Below are positions 44,658 through 52,158 of a DNA stretch of 64,000 nt, in pieces. A program made the position numbers and the translations under genes. The stretch covers positions 4,083,031 to 4,147,030 of the forward strand of contig CP016093.1 of assembly GCA_001664005.1 (NCBI GenBank), read 5' to 3'. How positions within the stretch are numbered: the stretch's first letter is position 1; every line of letters starts with the position of its first letter. The notes beneath the pieces were generated by a model. It was given only the letters and a program-made list of their open reading frames with translations, was not told the origin of the DNA and did no database searches. Source of the stretch: Rhizobiales bacterium NRL2 (lineage in GTDB: Bacteria; Pseudomonadota; Alphaproteobacteria; Minwuiales; Minwuiaceae).

Positions 44658-45941
44658 ATGTCGGAATCGGACACCGTCAGCGTCCTCGTCGTCGACGACC
44701 TCGAAGCCAACCGCGCGATGCTGTCGCGGCGTCTGGAACGCCGCGGCTTCTCGACCGTCATGGCCGAGGACGGCCCGTCGGCGCTCAAGCTGCTGGACGA
44801 GCAAGAGTTCGACATCGTGCTGCTGGACATCATGATGCCGGGGATGAGCGGGATGGACACGCTCAGACTGATCCGGTCGGTGCGTAACGCATCCGAACTG
44901 CCGGTCATCATGGTCACTGCGATCAACGAGCGCGACGGCATCGGCGAAGCCATCAAGTCCGGCGCCAACGACTACATCACCAAGCCCGTCGACATCGACA
45001 TCACCGTGGCGCGCATCCACACCCAGGTCGAACGCCGACGCGCCTCCGCGGCGCTCAGGGCGGCGAACGAGAACCTGAAACGCCGGGTCGCGGAGCGCAC
45101 GCTCGACCTGGAGCACATCAACGACGAGCTCCGCGACGAGATCAAGCGCCGCCGCGACCTGGAGACAACGCTACGCGAGGCCAAGCGCAAGGCCGAAGCC
45201 GCCAACAAGGCGAAGTCCGAATTCCTGGCCACCATGAGCCACGAACTGCGCACGCCGCTGAATTCCATCATCGGTTTCTCCGACCTGATCCGCCAGCAGC
45301 TCAAGGCGATCCCCGATACGGAGCGGTTCACGGAATACGCGACCTATATCAACGACAGCGGCCATCACCTGCTGCGCATCGTCAACGACATCCTCGACCT
45401 GACCAAGATCGACGCCGGCAAGACGGTGCTCAACGAATCCCATGTCCGCATCGACGACCTGTTCGACCGCAGTATCCGCCTGGTCGATGCGATGGCGGCC
45501 AAGTACGACGTCAGCATCGACTTCCGCGGTGACTGCGGCAGCCTGGAGATATTCTGCGACGAGATCCTGATGCGCCGGGCGCTGCTGAACATGCTCTCCA
45601 ACGCGGTGAAGTTCTCCCACGAGGGCTCCCGCGTCGAGGCGCGGGCCGATCTCGACGCCCAGGGCGACCTGCATCTGACCATCGCCGATACCGGCGTCGG
45701 TATCGCGCAGGAAGACATGCAGAAGGTCCTGGAACCCTTCGGTCAGGCCGATTCCCGCCTCGCCCGCCAGCACGAAGGCACCGGGCTCGGCGTGCCGCTG
45801 ACCAAATCGCTGGTCGAGCTGCACGGCGGCCGCTTCGAAATCGACAGCGAGCCCGAGGTCGGCACCACGGTCACCCTGGTGGTTCCGAAGTCCCGCATCA
45901 TCGACAAGGCCGGCAATGTATCGGAAATGGGCGTCGCCTGA
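44658..45941 (+). CDS. Response regulator-histidine kinase hybrid (REC-HisKA-HATPase)
   Basis: 427 residues. A receiver domain comes first (VLVVDDLEANRAML, phospho-Asp in VLLDIMMPG, DYITKPVDI). A coiled coil (about 130-190) links it to a HisKA domain with [14 protein letters not shown] and an HATPase domain with EGTGLGVPLTKSLVELHGG. It has no membrane segment, so it senses inside the cell or is switched by phosphotransfer, possibly from the divergent MHYT kinase. A GGGGGAACC run precedes the ATG at 44658. The partner is not proven. Confidence 0.92.
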   Translation: MSESDTVSVLVVDDLEANRAMLSRRLERRGFSTVMAEDGPSALKLLDEQEFDIVLLDIMMPGMSGMDTLRLIRSVRNASELPVIMVTAINERDGIGEAIKSGANDYITKPVDIDITVARIHTQVERRRASAALRAANENLKRRVAERTLDLEHINDELRDEIKRRRDLETTLREAKRKAEAANKAKSEFLATMSHELRTPLNSIIGFSDLIRQQLKAIPDTERFTEYATYINDSGHHLLRIVNDILDLTKIDAGKTVLNESHVRIDDLFDRSIRLVDAMAAKYDVSIDFRGDCGSLEIFCDEILMRRALLNMLSNAVKFSHEGSRVEARADLDAQGDLHLTIADTGVGIAQEDMQKVLEPFGQADSRLARQHEGTGLGVPLTKSLVELHGGRFEIDSEPEVGTTVTLVVPKSRIIDKAGNVSEMGVA

Positions 45942-46074
45942 GCCGCTCCGGCGCATCCTGTTCAGGCTGCTGGCCGGCCTGGTGCTGACCGCGATAGCGG
46001 CGGGACATTTCTACTGGTGCTGGCGCGCTGCCCGCCGCCTCCGCCGCACCTATACCCTGCGCCGCTCCCTGTAG
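45916..46074 (+). CDS. Possible 52-residue single-span membrane protein
   Basis: An ORF in a different frame starts inside the last codons of the REC-HK gene (ATG 45916, AAGG a few bases before it) and runs to a TAG at 46072-46074. It encodes one hydrophobic segment (LLAGLVLTAIAAGHFYWCW) flanked by arginines, with a very basic tail (RRLRRTYTLRRSL). The hydrophobic span and overlap-coupled start favour a real small protein. It also overlaps the end of the convergent transporter gene. It is unrecognised and could be chance. Confidence 0.35.
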   Translation: MYRKWASPEPLRRILFRLLAGLVLTAIAAGHFYWCWRAARRLRRTYTLRRSL

Positions 46075-46919
46075 GCGATGTAGAGGCCGCTGCCGGCGAC
46101 GACGAGCGCGCCGACGCCGGTCCAGATGTCCGGCAGGGTCCCGAAGACCAGATAACCCAGGATCGTGGCGCCGATGAGCTGTCCGTAGGAAAAGGGCGCC
46201 ACCACCGACGCCTCCGCGAACTGGAAGGAGCGCGCCACCATGTAGTGGCCGAAGCCCCCCAGCGCCCCCACCCCGGCGAACATGCCCCAGTGGAGCAGGT
46301 TGTCGGGCACCACCACGCCGTCCAGCAGCAAGAACGAGGAAACCGTGGCGCCGACGACGGCCGTCAGCGTGTTGGTGGTTTCCGGGTTGTCGTTGAAGGC
46401 CATCTTCCGCGTCAGGAGCTGGAAGAAGGCGTAGCAGACGGTGTTGGCGACAACGAGCAGCATGGCCCAGTGAAACGCCTCGCCACCGGGACGGATGATG
46501 ATCATCGCGCCCGCGAAACCGACGATCACGGCGCACAGGCGGCGCACGCCCACCCGCTCGCCCAGCACCGCGAAGGAAAGCGCCGTGACGACGATCGGAC
46601 TGGTGAAGGAAATCGACGCGGCGACGGTCAGATCGATGAACTGAAGGGCATAGAAGTACATCGCCGTACAGGCGAAGAGCAGGAACGACCGCACGAGTTG
46701 CACGCCGGGGCGGGCCGTTCTGAAAAGCGAGAGGCCGTGGCGCGGCATGAACACGATCATCATGAACACCAGATGTCCGGCATAGCGGGCCCAGACCACC
46801 TGGCCGAAGGGGTAGCCCTGGGCGGTGAGATACTTCACCGCCGTGTTCATGGTCGGGAACATCAGCGTGACCGCAGCCAGCATGAAGGCGATTCCGATCA
46901 GCGGGTTCTGATCGGGCAT
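46050..46919 (-). CDS. DMT-superfamily (EamA) transporter
   Basis: 289 residues from the ATG at 46919, with about ten membrane helices in two EamA repeats. Conserved stretches are VVWARYAGHLVFMMIVF, SISFTSPIVVTALSFAVLGERV and VVAPFSYGQLIGATILGYLVFG. It is an inner-membrane exporter of metabolites; the substrate is unknown. A GTG at 46970 would add 17 residues but has no ribosome-binding site and touches the hairpin at 46974. It follows rpoH on the same strand. Confidence 0.9.
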   Translation of the reverse strand: MPDQNPLIGIAFMLAAVTLMFPTMNTAVKYLTAQGYPFGQVVWARYAGHLVFMMIVFMPRHGLSLFRTARPGVQLVRSFLLFACTAMYFYALQFIDLTVAASISFTSPIVVTALSFAVLGERVGVRRLCAVIVGFAGAMIIIRPGGEAFHWAMLLVVANTVCYAFFQLLTRKMAFNDNPETTNTLTAVVGATVSSFLLLDGVVVPDNLLHWGMFAGVGALGGFGHYMVARSFQFAEASVVAPFSYGQLIGATILGYLVFGTLPDIWTGVGALVVAGSGLYIAYRERRRV

Positions 46920-46973
46920 CACGAAGGCCTTGGCCCGGCGCTGGGGAGACGCGCTTGGCAAGTCGCTCACTCG

Positions 46974-47039
46974 GTCCGTGGAAACACGGACTCTCTTCTA
47001 GCGGATTGGAGCGGCCTCACCCATGCGGATCACGCATGG
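46974..47039 (-). terminator. Two hairpins downstream of rpoH
   Basis: GTCCGTG/CACGGAC with a four-base loop (46974-46991) and CCATGCG/CGCATGG with a five-base loop (47021-47039) lie between the rpoH stop and the transporter start. Neither is followed by a T-run on the minus strand, so they are possible Rho-assisted stops or mRNA-stability stems rather than clear intrinsic terminators. Confidence 0.4.
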
Positions 47040-47086
47040 CTCGGGGGCGCGCCGCTCAGGCGAGGGGCGCCGCCGGTCCGGGCCGG

Positions 47087-48001
47087 TCAGGCCCTCGTGA
47101 GGGCGACGCGACGTTTCTCGGCCCGGTTGCGTTGCTCGGAGGCCGCATTCTTCATCGCTCGCTGCAGCTTCTCGAAGGCGCGGACCTCGATCTGACGCAC
47201 GCGCTCGCGGCTGACGCCGTATTCCTGGCTGAGTTCCTCCAGCGTGGACGGATTGTCCTTGAGCCGGCGCTCGGTGAGGATGTGGCGCTCGCGGTCGTTG
47301 AGAACCTTCATCGCGCCTTCGAGCATGGCGCGGCGCTGGGAGAGTTCCTCCGCGTCGCCGAAGGTGTCTTCCTGGGTCTCCGAATCGTCCGTCAGCCAGT
47401 CGACCCACTCCTCGTCTCCATCGATCCGGAGCGGCGCGTTCAGCGAATGGTCGGGCGCGGCGAGGCGGCGATTCATGTCGATCACCTCCTGCTCCGAGAC
47501 CTGGAGCTTGGTGGCGATGGTCGTCACCATGTCGGGGTGCAGGTCGCCCTCCTCGATGGCCTGCAGCTGGCCCTTCAGCTTGCGCAGGTTGAAGAACAGC
47601 TTCTTCTGCGCCGCCGTGGTGCCCATCTTGACCAGCGACCATGAGCGCAGGATGTATTCCTGGATGGCCGCACGGATCCACCACATGGCGTAGGTCGCCA
47701 GCCGGAAGCCCTTGTCGGGATCGAAGCGCTTGACCGCCTGCATCATGCCGACATTGCCTTCGGAAATCAGTTCCTGCACCGGCAGGCCATAGCCGCGGTA
47801 GCCCATGGCGATCTTGGCCACCAGACGCAGGTGAGAGGTCACCATCTTGTGCGCGGCCTTGGTGTCGCCATGCTCCTGCAGGCGCTTGCCGAGCATGTAC
47901 TCTTCCTCCGGCTCCAGCATCGGGAACTTGCGGATTTCATCGAGATAGTGGCTCAGACTGCCTTCTGGCGTGATAGCGGGCATATTGTTGCGTGAAGCCA
48001 T
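47087..48001 (-). CDS. rpoH: RNA polymerase sigma-32 (heat-shock) factor
   Basis: 304 residues. Region 2 carries HLRLVAKIAMGYRGYGLPVQ and MWWIRAAIQEYILRSWSLVK. The RpoH box is seen as AQKKLFFNLR (about 131-140), which separates it from other group 2 and 3 sigma factors. Region 4 ends STLEELSQEYGVSRERVRQIE. It directs heat-shock gene transcription. AGGAGGGA lies about 10 bases before the ATG at 48001. Alphaproteobacteria often have two rpoH genes; only one is here. Hairpins lie in its leader. Confidence 0.96.
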   Translation of the reverse strand: MASRNNMPAITPEGSLSHYLDEIRKFPMLEPEEEYMLGKRLQEHGDTKAAHKMVTSHLRLVAKIAMGYRGYGLPVQELISEGNVGMMQAVKRFDPDKGFRLATYAMWWIRAAIQEYILRSWSLVKMGTTAAQKKLFFNLRKLKGQLQAIEEGDLHPDMVTTIATKLQVSEQEVIDMNRRLAAPDHSLNAPLRIDGDEEWVDWLTDDSETQEDTFGDAEELSQRRAMLEGAMKVLNDRERHILTERRLKDNPSTLEELSQEYGVSRERVRQIEVRAFEKLQRAMKNAASEQRNRAEKRRVALTRA

Positions 48002-48048
48002 TTTTCTTGTCCCTCCTCTACGCGTGCGACTTTACCGGCACTGCACGG

Positions 48049-48109
48049 GACAGCCTGCGGATCGGCCTGAACCGAGGCTGTCTCACCGCGTGGCGGCGCG
48101 CCGCCACGC
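48049..48109 (-). repeat. Two strong inverted repeats in the rpoH upstream region
   Basis: GCGTGGCGGCGCGCCGCCACGC (48088-48109) is a perfect 22-base palindrome. GACAGCCT (48049-48056) pairs with AGGCTGTC (48075-48082). They lie between the rluD stop and the rpoH start, about 30-90 bases before the rpoH ribosome-binding site. They could end rluD transcription or fold in the rpoH leader. No T-run follows either stem. Confidence 0.6.
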
Positions 48110-48152
48110 AGGCTTATTTCATCTGGTGCCCGGAATGCGTTGGATCAAGGAT

Positions 48153-49106
48153 TCATACGGTATTGTCGAGGGCCCGGATCACCGCGCGCATGTCTTCGGG
48201 CATGGGCGCCTCGAACCGCAGCGTCTCACCGCTCACGGGATGGCGGAAACCCAGGACGGCGGCGTGTAGCGCCTGCCGGCCCAGGGCGCGGACCGCATCC
48301 TGGCCCGCTGCGTCGAGCCCTTTCGGCATCGCCTGACGGCGGCGGCCATAGACCGGGTCGCCGATCACGGGATAGCCGGCATTCGCCAGATGAACGCGGA
48401 TCTGATGGGTCCGGCCGGTTTCCAGGCGGCATTCCAGCAGGCTGGCCGCGGCGCCGAAACGGCGCGCCACGCGGTAGTGGGTGAGCGCCGCCTTGCCGCC
48501 CTCGCGCACGGCCATGCGCTTGCGGTCCTTCGGGTCGCGGCCGATCGGTCCCTCGATCACGCCGCGCGGCCGGATCGGTGCGCCGAAGACCAGGGCCATG
48601 TAGACGCGCTCGATGTCGTGCTCGGCGAACAGCGTCGCCAGGCCCTGATGGGCGCGGTCGGTCTTCGCGGCGACCATCACGCCCGAGGTATCCTTGTCCA
48701 GCCGGTGAACGATGCCGGGCCGGCGCACGCCGCCGATGCCCGAAAGGCTGTCGCCGCAATGGCCGAGAAGTGCGTTGACCAGAGTGCCGTCGGGATTGCC
48801 GGGCGCCGGGTGCACCACCATGCCCGCGGGCTTGTCGATCACGATCAGATCGGCGTCCTCGTACAGCACCGTCAGTGGAATCGTCTGCGGCTCGGGGTCC
48901 GCCTCCACCGCCGGCACCCAGGCGACCATGACGTGCTCGCCCGGTTTGACCCTGTATGAGGGCTCCGTTATCGTCCGGTCGTCGATCTCGACCTTGCCCT
49001 GTTCGATCAGCGATTTCAGACGGGTGCGGGAGAGATCGCCGAAGACCTGCGACAGATGACGGTCCAGCCGTGCGCCGGCGGCATCCGGCGGGATTTCGGT
49101 TTCCAA
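48153..49106 (-). CDS. rluD: RluD-type 23S rRNA pseudouridine synthase
   Basis: About 317 residues. The S4-like domain is seen in GARLDRHLSQVFGDLSRTRLKSLI. The catalytic Asp lies in GIVHRLDKDTSGVMV, followed by LLECRLETGRTHQIRVHLA. RluD modifies U1911, U1915 and U1917 of 23S rRNA. The start is unclear. Longer in-frame starts up to 49214 read antisense through the start and membrane segment of the opposite-strand DUF6476 gene. A TTG at 49106 just before the conserved ETEIPP was therefore used, without a good ribosome-binding site. Confidence 0.88.
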   Translation of the reverse strand: METEIPPDAAGARLDRHLSQVFGDLSRTRLKSLIEQGKVEIDDRTITEPSYRVKPGEHVMVAWVPAVEADPEPQTIPLTVLYEDADLIVIDKPAGMVVHPAPGNPDGTLVNALLGHCGDSLSGIGGVRRPGIVHRLDKDTSGVMVAAKTDRAHQGLATLFAEHDIERVYMALVFGAPIRPRGVIEGPIGRDPKDRKRMAVREGGKAALTHYRVARRFGAAASLLECRLETGRTHQIRVHLANAGYPVIGDPVYGRRRQAMPKGLDAAGQDAVRALGRQALHAAVLGFRHPVSGETLRFEAPMPEDMRAVIRALDNTV

Positions 49107-49122
49107 CCAGTCGGATTCGTCG

Positions 49123-49476
49123 ATGTCAGAGCCAGACCAGCCCAATTTCCGCGTGCTCAAGATCGTTGTCGTTGTCCTCGGCATAGCGATTCTGGCCATG
49201 ACCGCAATCATCATCTACACGGCGATCAATCGTTTCGGGAACGCGGTGGTGGAGGAAGACCCCGCCCCGGCGCGCGCTTCGGCGCCCGCACAGCCTGCGC
49301 CCGCTGCATCGGACGAAGCGGCGTGGTCGCGCGACCTGGGCGATGGCCGCATCGTCGACGCCGCGCTTTCCGGCGGGTTGCTGATGCTGCGGACGGAGAC
49401 GCCGGGCGGACGCGTGACCGTCGAGATCGTCGATCCGGCCACCGGCCGCACGGTCGGCCGCGCGACGGGCCGATGA
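49123..49476 (+). CDS. DUF6476-like small inner-membrane protein
   Basis: 117 residues with one N-terminal helix (VLKIVVVVLGIAILAMTAIIIY), an Ala/Pro linker (about 45-65) and a small C-terminal domain with DGRIVDAALSGGLLMLRTE and VTVEIVDPATGRTVGR. Such short proteins sit opposite rluD in many Alphaproteobacteria; the family assignment is from that layout and the sequence pattern. It overlaps the next gene in ATGA. The function is unknown. Confidence 0.78.
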   Translation: MSEPDQPNFRVLKIVVVVLGIAILAMTAIIIYTAINRFGNAVVEEDPAPARASAPAQPAPAASDEAAWSRDLGDGRIVDAALSGGLLMLRTETPGGRVTVEIVDPATGRTVGRATGR

Positions 49477-49922
49477 CGTCGGGCCGCGTCGCCCTGCCGG
49501 AGGATTGCGCGGGCGAGATATTCGCCGCGCTGTCGGGGAGCTTTCCAGAGGAGGGCTGCGGACTGCTGGTCGGCCGTCTCGAAGACGGCAGCGTCCGGAT
49601 CGAAAGCGTCGTGCCCAGCCCCAACATCGCCGAGGCGCGGGAGAAGACCTTCGAGATCGACCCGGGCCTCAGGCTCCGCACCCAGCGCGAGGCGCGGGCG
49701 GCGGGACTGGAGATCGTCGGCCACTTTCACAGCCATCCGTTCGGCGAGCCGGTCCCTTCTGACACCGACCGGGGACGCGCCGCGGGCGAACCGGAACTGG
49801 TCTGGCTGATCATGGGCCTGCGCTGGGGTGGCGCGCAGGGTCTCGCCGCCTGGCGCATGTCGCCCGACCTGGAGCCCGAGCGGCTTGCCCTGGACATCAT
49901 CGAAGAAGGACATGCCGGATGA
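49473..49922 (+). CDS. JAMM/MPN domain metallopeptidase (M67 family)
   Basis: 149 residues, a single JAB/MPN domain. The zinc motif is complete: Glu26 or Glu27 in PEEGCGLL, then HSHPFGEPVPSDTD, which gives H-x-H-x7-S-x2-D (His86, His88, Ser96, Asp99). Bacterial relatives trim ubiquitin-like sulfur-carrier proteins or act in thiocarboxylate pathways. No ThiS/MoaD or E1-like gene is adjacent. It overlaps the genes on both sides (ATGA), so it is in a four-gene run with DUF6476, ltaE and the UbiH-like gene. Confidence 0.92.
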   Translation: MTSGRVALPEDCAGEIFAALSGSFPEEGCGLLVGRLEDGSVRIESVVPSPNIAEAREKTFEIDPGLRLRTQREARAAGLEIVGHFHSHPFGEPVPSDTDRGRAAGEPELVWLIMGLRWGGAQGLAAWRMSPDLEPERLALDIIEEGHAG

Positions 49923-50944
49923 ACTTCGCTTCGGACAACATCGCCGGCGTCCATCCGCGGATCATGGAGGCGCTTCAGAACGCCAACGCGGGATTCAGCC
50001 CGTCCTACGGCGCCGATGACCTGACTGCATCGCTGGAGGCGCAGCTCAAGGATATTTTCGAGACCGATCTCGCCGTCTTTCCCGTGGCGACGGGTTCTGC
50101 CGCCAACTGCCTGGCGCTGTCCGCGCTCTCGCCGCCCTGGGGAGCGATCTACTGCCACGACCACGCCCACATCTTCGACGACGAGTGCTGCGGCCCGGAG
50201 TTCTACACCGGCGGCGCCAAGCTCTATCCCGTCGAGGCGGAGCACGGCCGGCTGACGGTCGAAGGCCTGAGGACGGGTCTCGGCCGCTTCAGGGCCGGAT
50301 TCGATCACAACCCCCAGCCGGCGGCGATCTCGCTCACCCAATGCACCGAGTGGGGGGCGGTCTATCCGGTCGACCGGATCGCGGCGTTGAGCGATCTGGC
50401 GCATGCTCATGGCTGCCGCGTCCACATGGACGGCGCGCGCTTCGCCAACGCCCTGGTCAGCCTGGACGTCAGTCCCGCCGAGATGACCTGGAAGGCCGGC
50501 GTCGACGCGCTGTCGTTCGGCGCGACGAAGAACGGTGCCATGGCGGCCGAAGCGGTGATCTTTTTCGACACCGACCTGGCGAAGGACTTCATCTACCGCC
50601 GCAAGCGGGCGGGCCACCTGTTCTCCAAGATGCGGTTCCTGTCGGCGCAGCTTCTGGCCTATCTGGAAGACGATCTCTGGCTGGAGAACGCGCGTCACGC
50701 CAACCGGGCGGCGGCGCGGCTTCACGACGGCCTCGCACGTCTGAACAGCGTGGCGTTCGCAGCGCCTGTCGAGGCGAACGAGTTGTTCGTCGCCCTCCCC
50801 GAGGGCGCGGCCGCGCGGCTGCGGGAGGCGGGCGCGAGCTTCCACACCATGCGCAAGGACGACCGAGACGTCTCGCGGCTGGTCACCTCCTTCGCAACCG
50901 GCGATGATGAAGTCGACCGTTTCATCGGAATCTGCGGCGGCTGA
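49919..50944 (+). CDS. ltaE: Low-specificity threonine aldolase
   Basis: 341 residues of PLP fold type I, beta-eliminating lyase group. SFGATKNGAMAAEAV holds the PLP lysine. MNFASDNIAGVHPRIMEAL and CRVHMDGARFANAL are family signatures. It cleaves threonine to glycine and acetaldehyde. It starts in the overlap ATGA with the JAMM gene. Threonine as natural substrate is inferred. Confidence 0.93.
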   Translation: MNFASDNIAGVHPRIMEALQNANAGFSPSYGADDLTASLEAQLKDIFETDLAVFPVATGSAANCLALSALSPPWGAIYCHDHAHIFDDECCGPEFYTGGAKLYPVEAEHGRLTVEGLRTGLGRFRAGFDHNPQPAAISLTQCTEWGAVYPVDRIAALSDLAHAHGCRVHMDGARFANALVSLDVSPAEMTWKAGVDALSFGATKNGAMAAEAVIFFDTDLAKDFIYRRKRAGHLFSKMRFLSAQLLAYLEDDLWLENARHANRAAARLHDGLARLNSVAFAAPVEANELFVALPEGAAARLREAGASFHTMRKDDRDVSRLVTSFATGDDEVDRFIGICGG

Positions 50945-50955
50945 CCGGACAGAGC

Positions 50956-52158
50956 ATGGCGGAAAAACGCACCAGGGTACTGATCGTCGGCGGCGGGCTG
51001 GTGGGCCTGAGCCTGGCCGCCGCGCTGGGCCGCGTTGGCATCGAGACCATGGTCGTCGACCGGGAAGCGCCGGAGACGACCGTCGCGCCGCCGTTCGACG
51101 GGCGCGCCTCCGCCATCGCTGCCGCCTCCTGGCGCATGCTCCAGCGCCTGGATGTCGCGCAACGCATCCGGGACGTTCAGCCGATCGAGGAGATCCGCGT
51201 CTCAGATGGCAATGCGCCGCTGTTCCTGCACTATGACCACCGGGATCTGGGCGATGAGCCCCTGGGCCAGATGGTGGAGAACCGGTTCACCCGCCGCGCC
51301 TTGCTGGACACCGTGGCCGAACTGGATTCGGTCATCCTCGCCGCGCCCATGTCGGTCGGCCGCCTGCGCCGCGGGCAGGCCGGGGTCGAGGCCAGCCTTT
51401 CCGACGGCACACTGGTGCGCGCCGAGCTTTGCGTCGCCGCCGACGGGCGGCAGTCGCGGTTGCGCGAGGAGGCGGGGATCGACGCCATCGCGCGTCGCTA
51501 TCCGCAGGACGGCATCGTCTGCACCATCGCTCACGAACTGCCCCACCATGCGATCGCGCATGAGCGTTTCCTGCCCGCCGGGCCGTTCGCGATCCTGCCG
51601 CTGACCGCCAACCGCTCCTCGCTGGTCTGGACCGAACGCAGCGATCTGGCGCCGGCCTTCCTGGAGCTGGACGACGCGGCCTTCGCTCATGAGATCCAGC
51701 GCCGGGTCGGCGGCTTTCTCGGCGATCTGGAGGTGGTGGGCCCCCGCTTCCGCTATCCGCTCACCCTGGTGCTGGCGCAGGACTACCATGCGCACCGTCT
51801 GGCGCTGATCGGCGACGCCGCCCACGGCATCCATCCGATCGCCGGCCAAGGCTTCAATCTGGGCCTCAGGGACGTGGCGGCGCTGACGGAGATTCTGGAG
51901 GAAGCCGCCGGGATCGGCATGGACCTCGGCGACGCCACGCTGCTGGCGCGCTACGAACAGTGGCGGCGCACCGATTCGGTGGTGCTGGCGGGCGTCACCG
52001 ACATCCTCAACCGGCTGTTCTCCAACGATCTGCCGCCGGTCCGGCTGGTCCGCGACCTGGGCCTCGCCGCCGTCAACCGCACGAAGCCGCTGCGCCGGTT
52101 CTTCATGCGCCACGCCATGGGCGACGTCGGCGACAGCCCGGCCCTGCTCAGGCGCTGA
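50956..52158 (+). CDS. UbiH/UbiF/COQ6-type FAD-dependent hydroxylase
   Basis: 400 residues of the ubiquinone-biosynthesis monooxygenase group. The FAD dinucleotide motif is VLIVGGGLVGLSLAAALGR. The second FAD motif is LIGDAAHGIHPIAGQGFNLGL. It hydroxylates a ring position of the quinone precursor; which one cannot be told. It follows ltaE after 11 bases and overlaps the convergent antiporter stop by 11 bases. Confidence 0.93.
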   Translation: MAEKRTRVLIVGGGLVGLSLAAALGRVGIETMVVDREAPETTVAPPFDGRASAIAAASWRMLQRLDVAQRIRDVQPIEEIRVSDGNAPLFLHYDHRDLGDEPLGQMVENRFTRRALLDTVAELDSVILAAPMSVGRLRRGQAGVEASLSDGTLVRAELCVAADGRQSRLREEAGIDAIARRYPQDGIVCTIAHELPHHAIAHERFLPAGPFAILPLTANRSSLVWTERSDLAPAFLELDDAAFAHEIQRRVGGFLGDLEVVGPRFRYPLTLVLAQDYHAHRLALIGDAAHGIHPIAGQGFNLGLRDVAALTEILEEAAGIGMDLGDATLLARYEQWRRTDSVVLAGVTDILNRLFSNDLPPVRLVRDLGLAAVNRTKPLRRFFMRHAMGDVGDSPALLRR

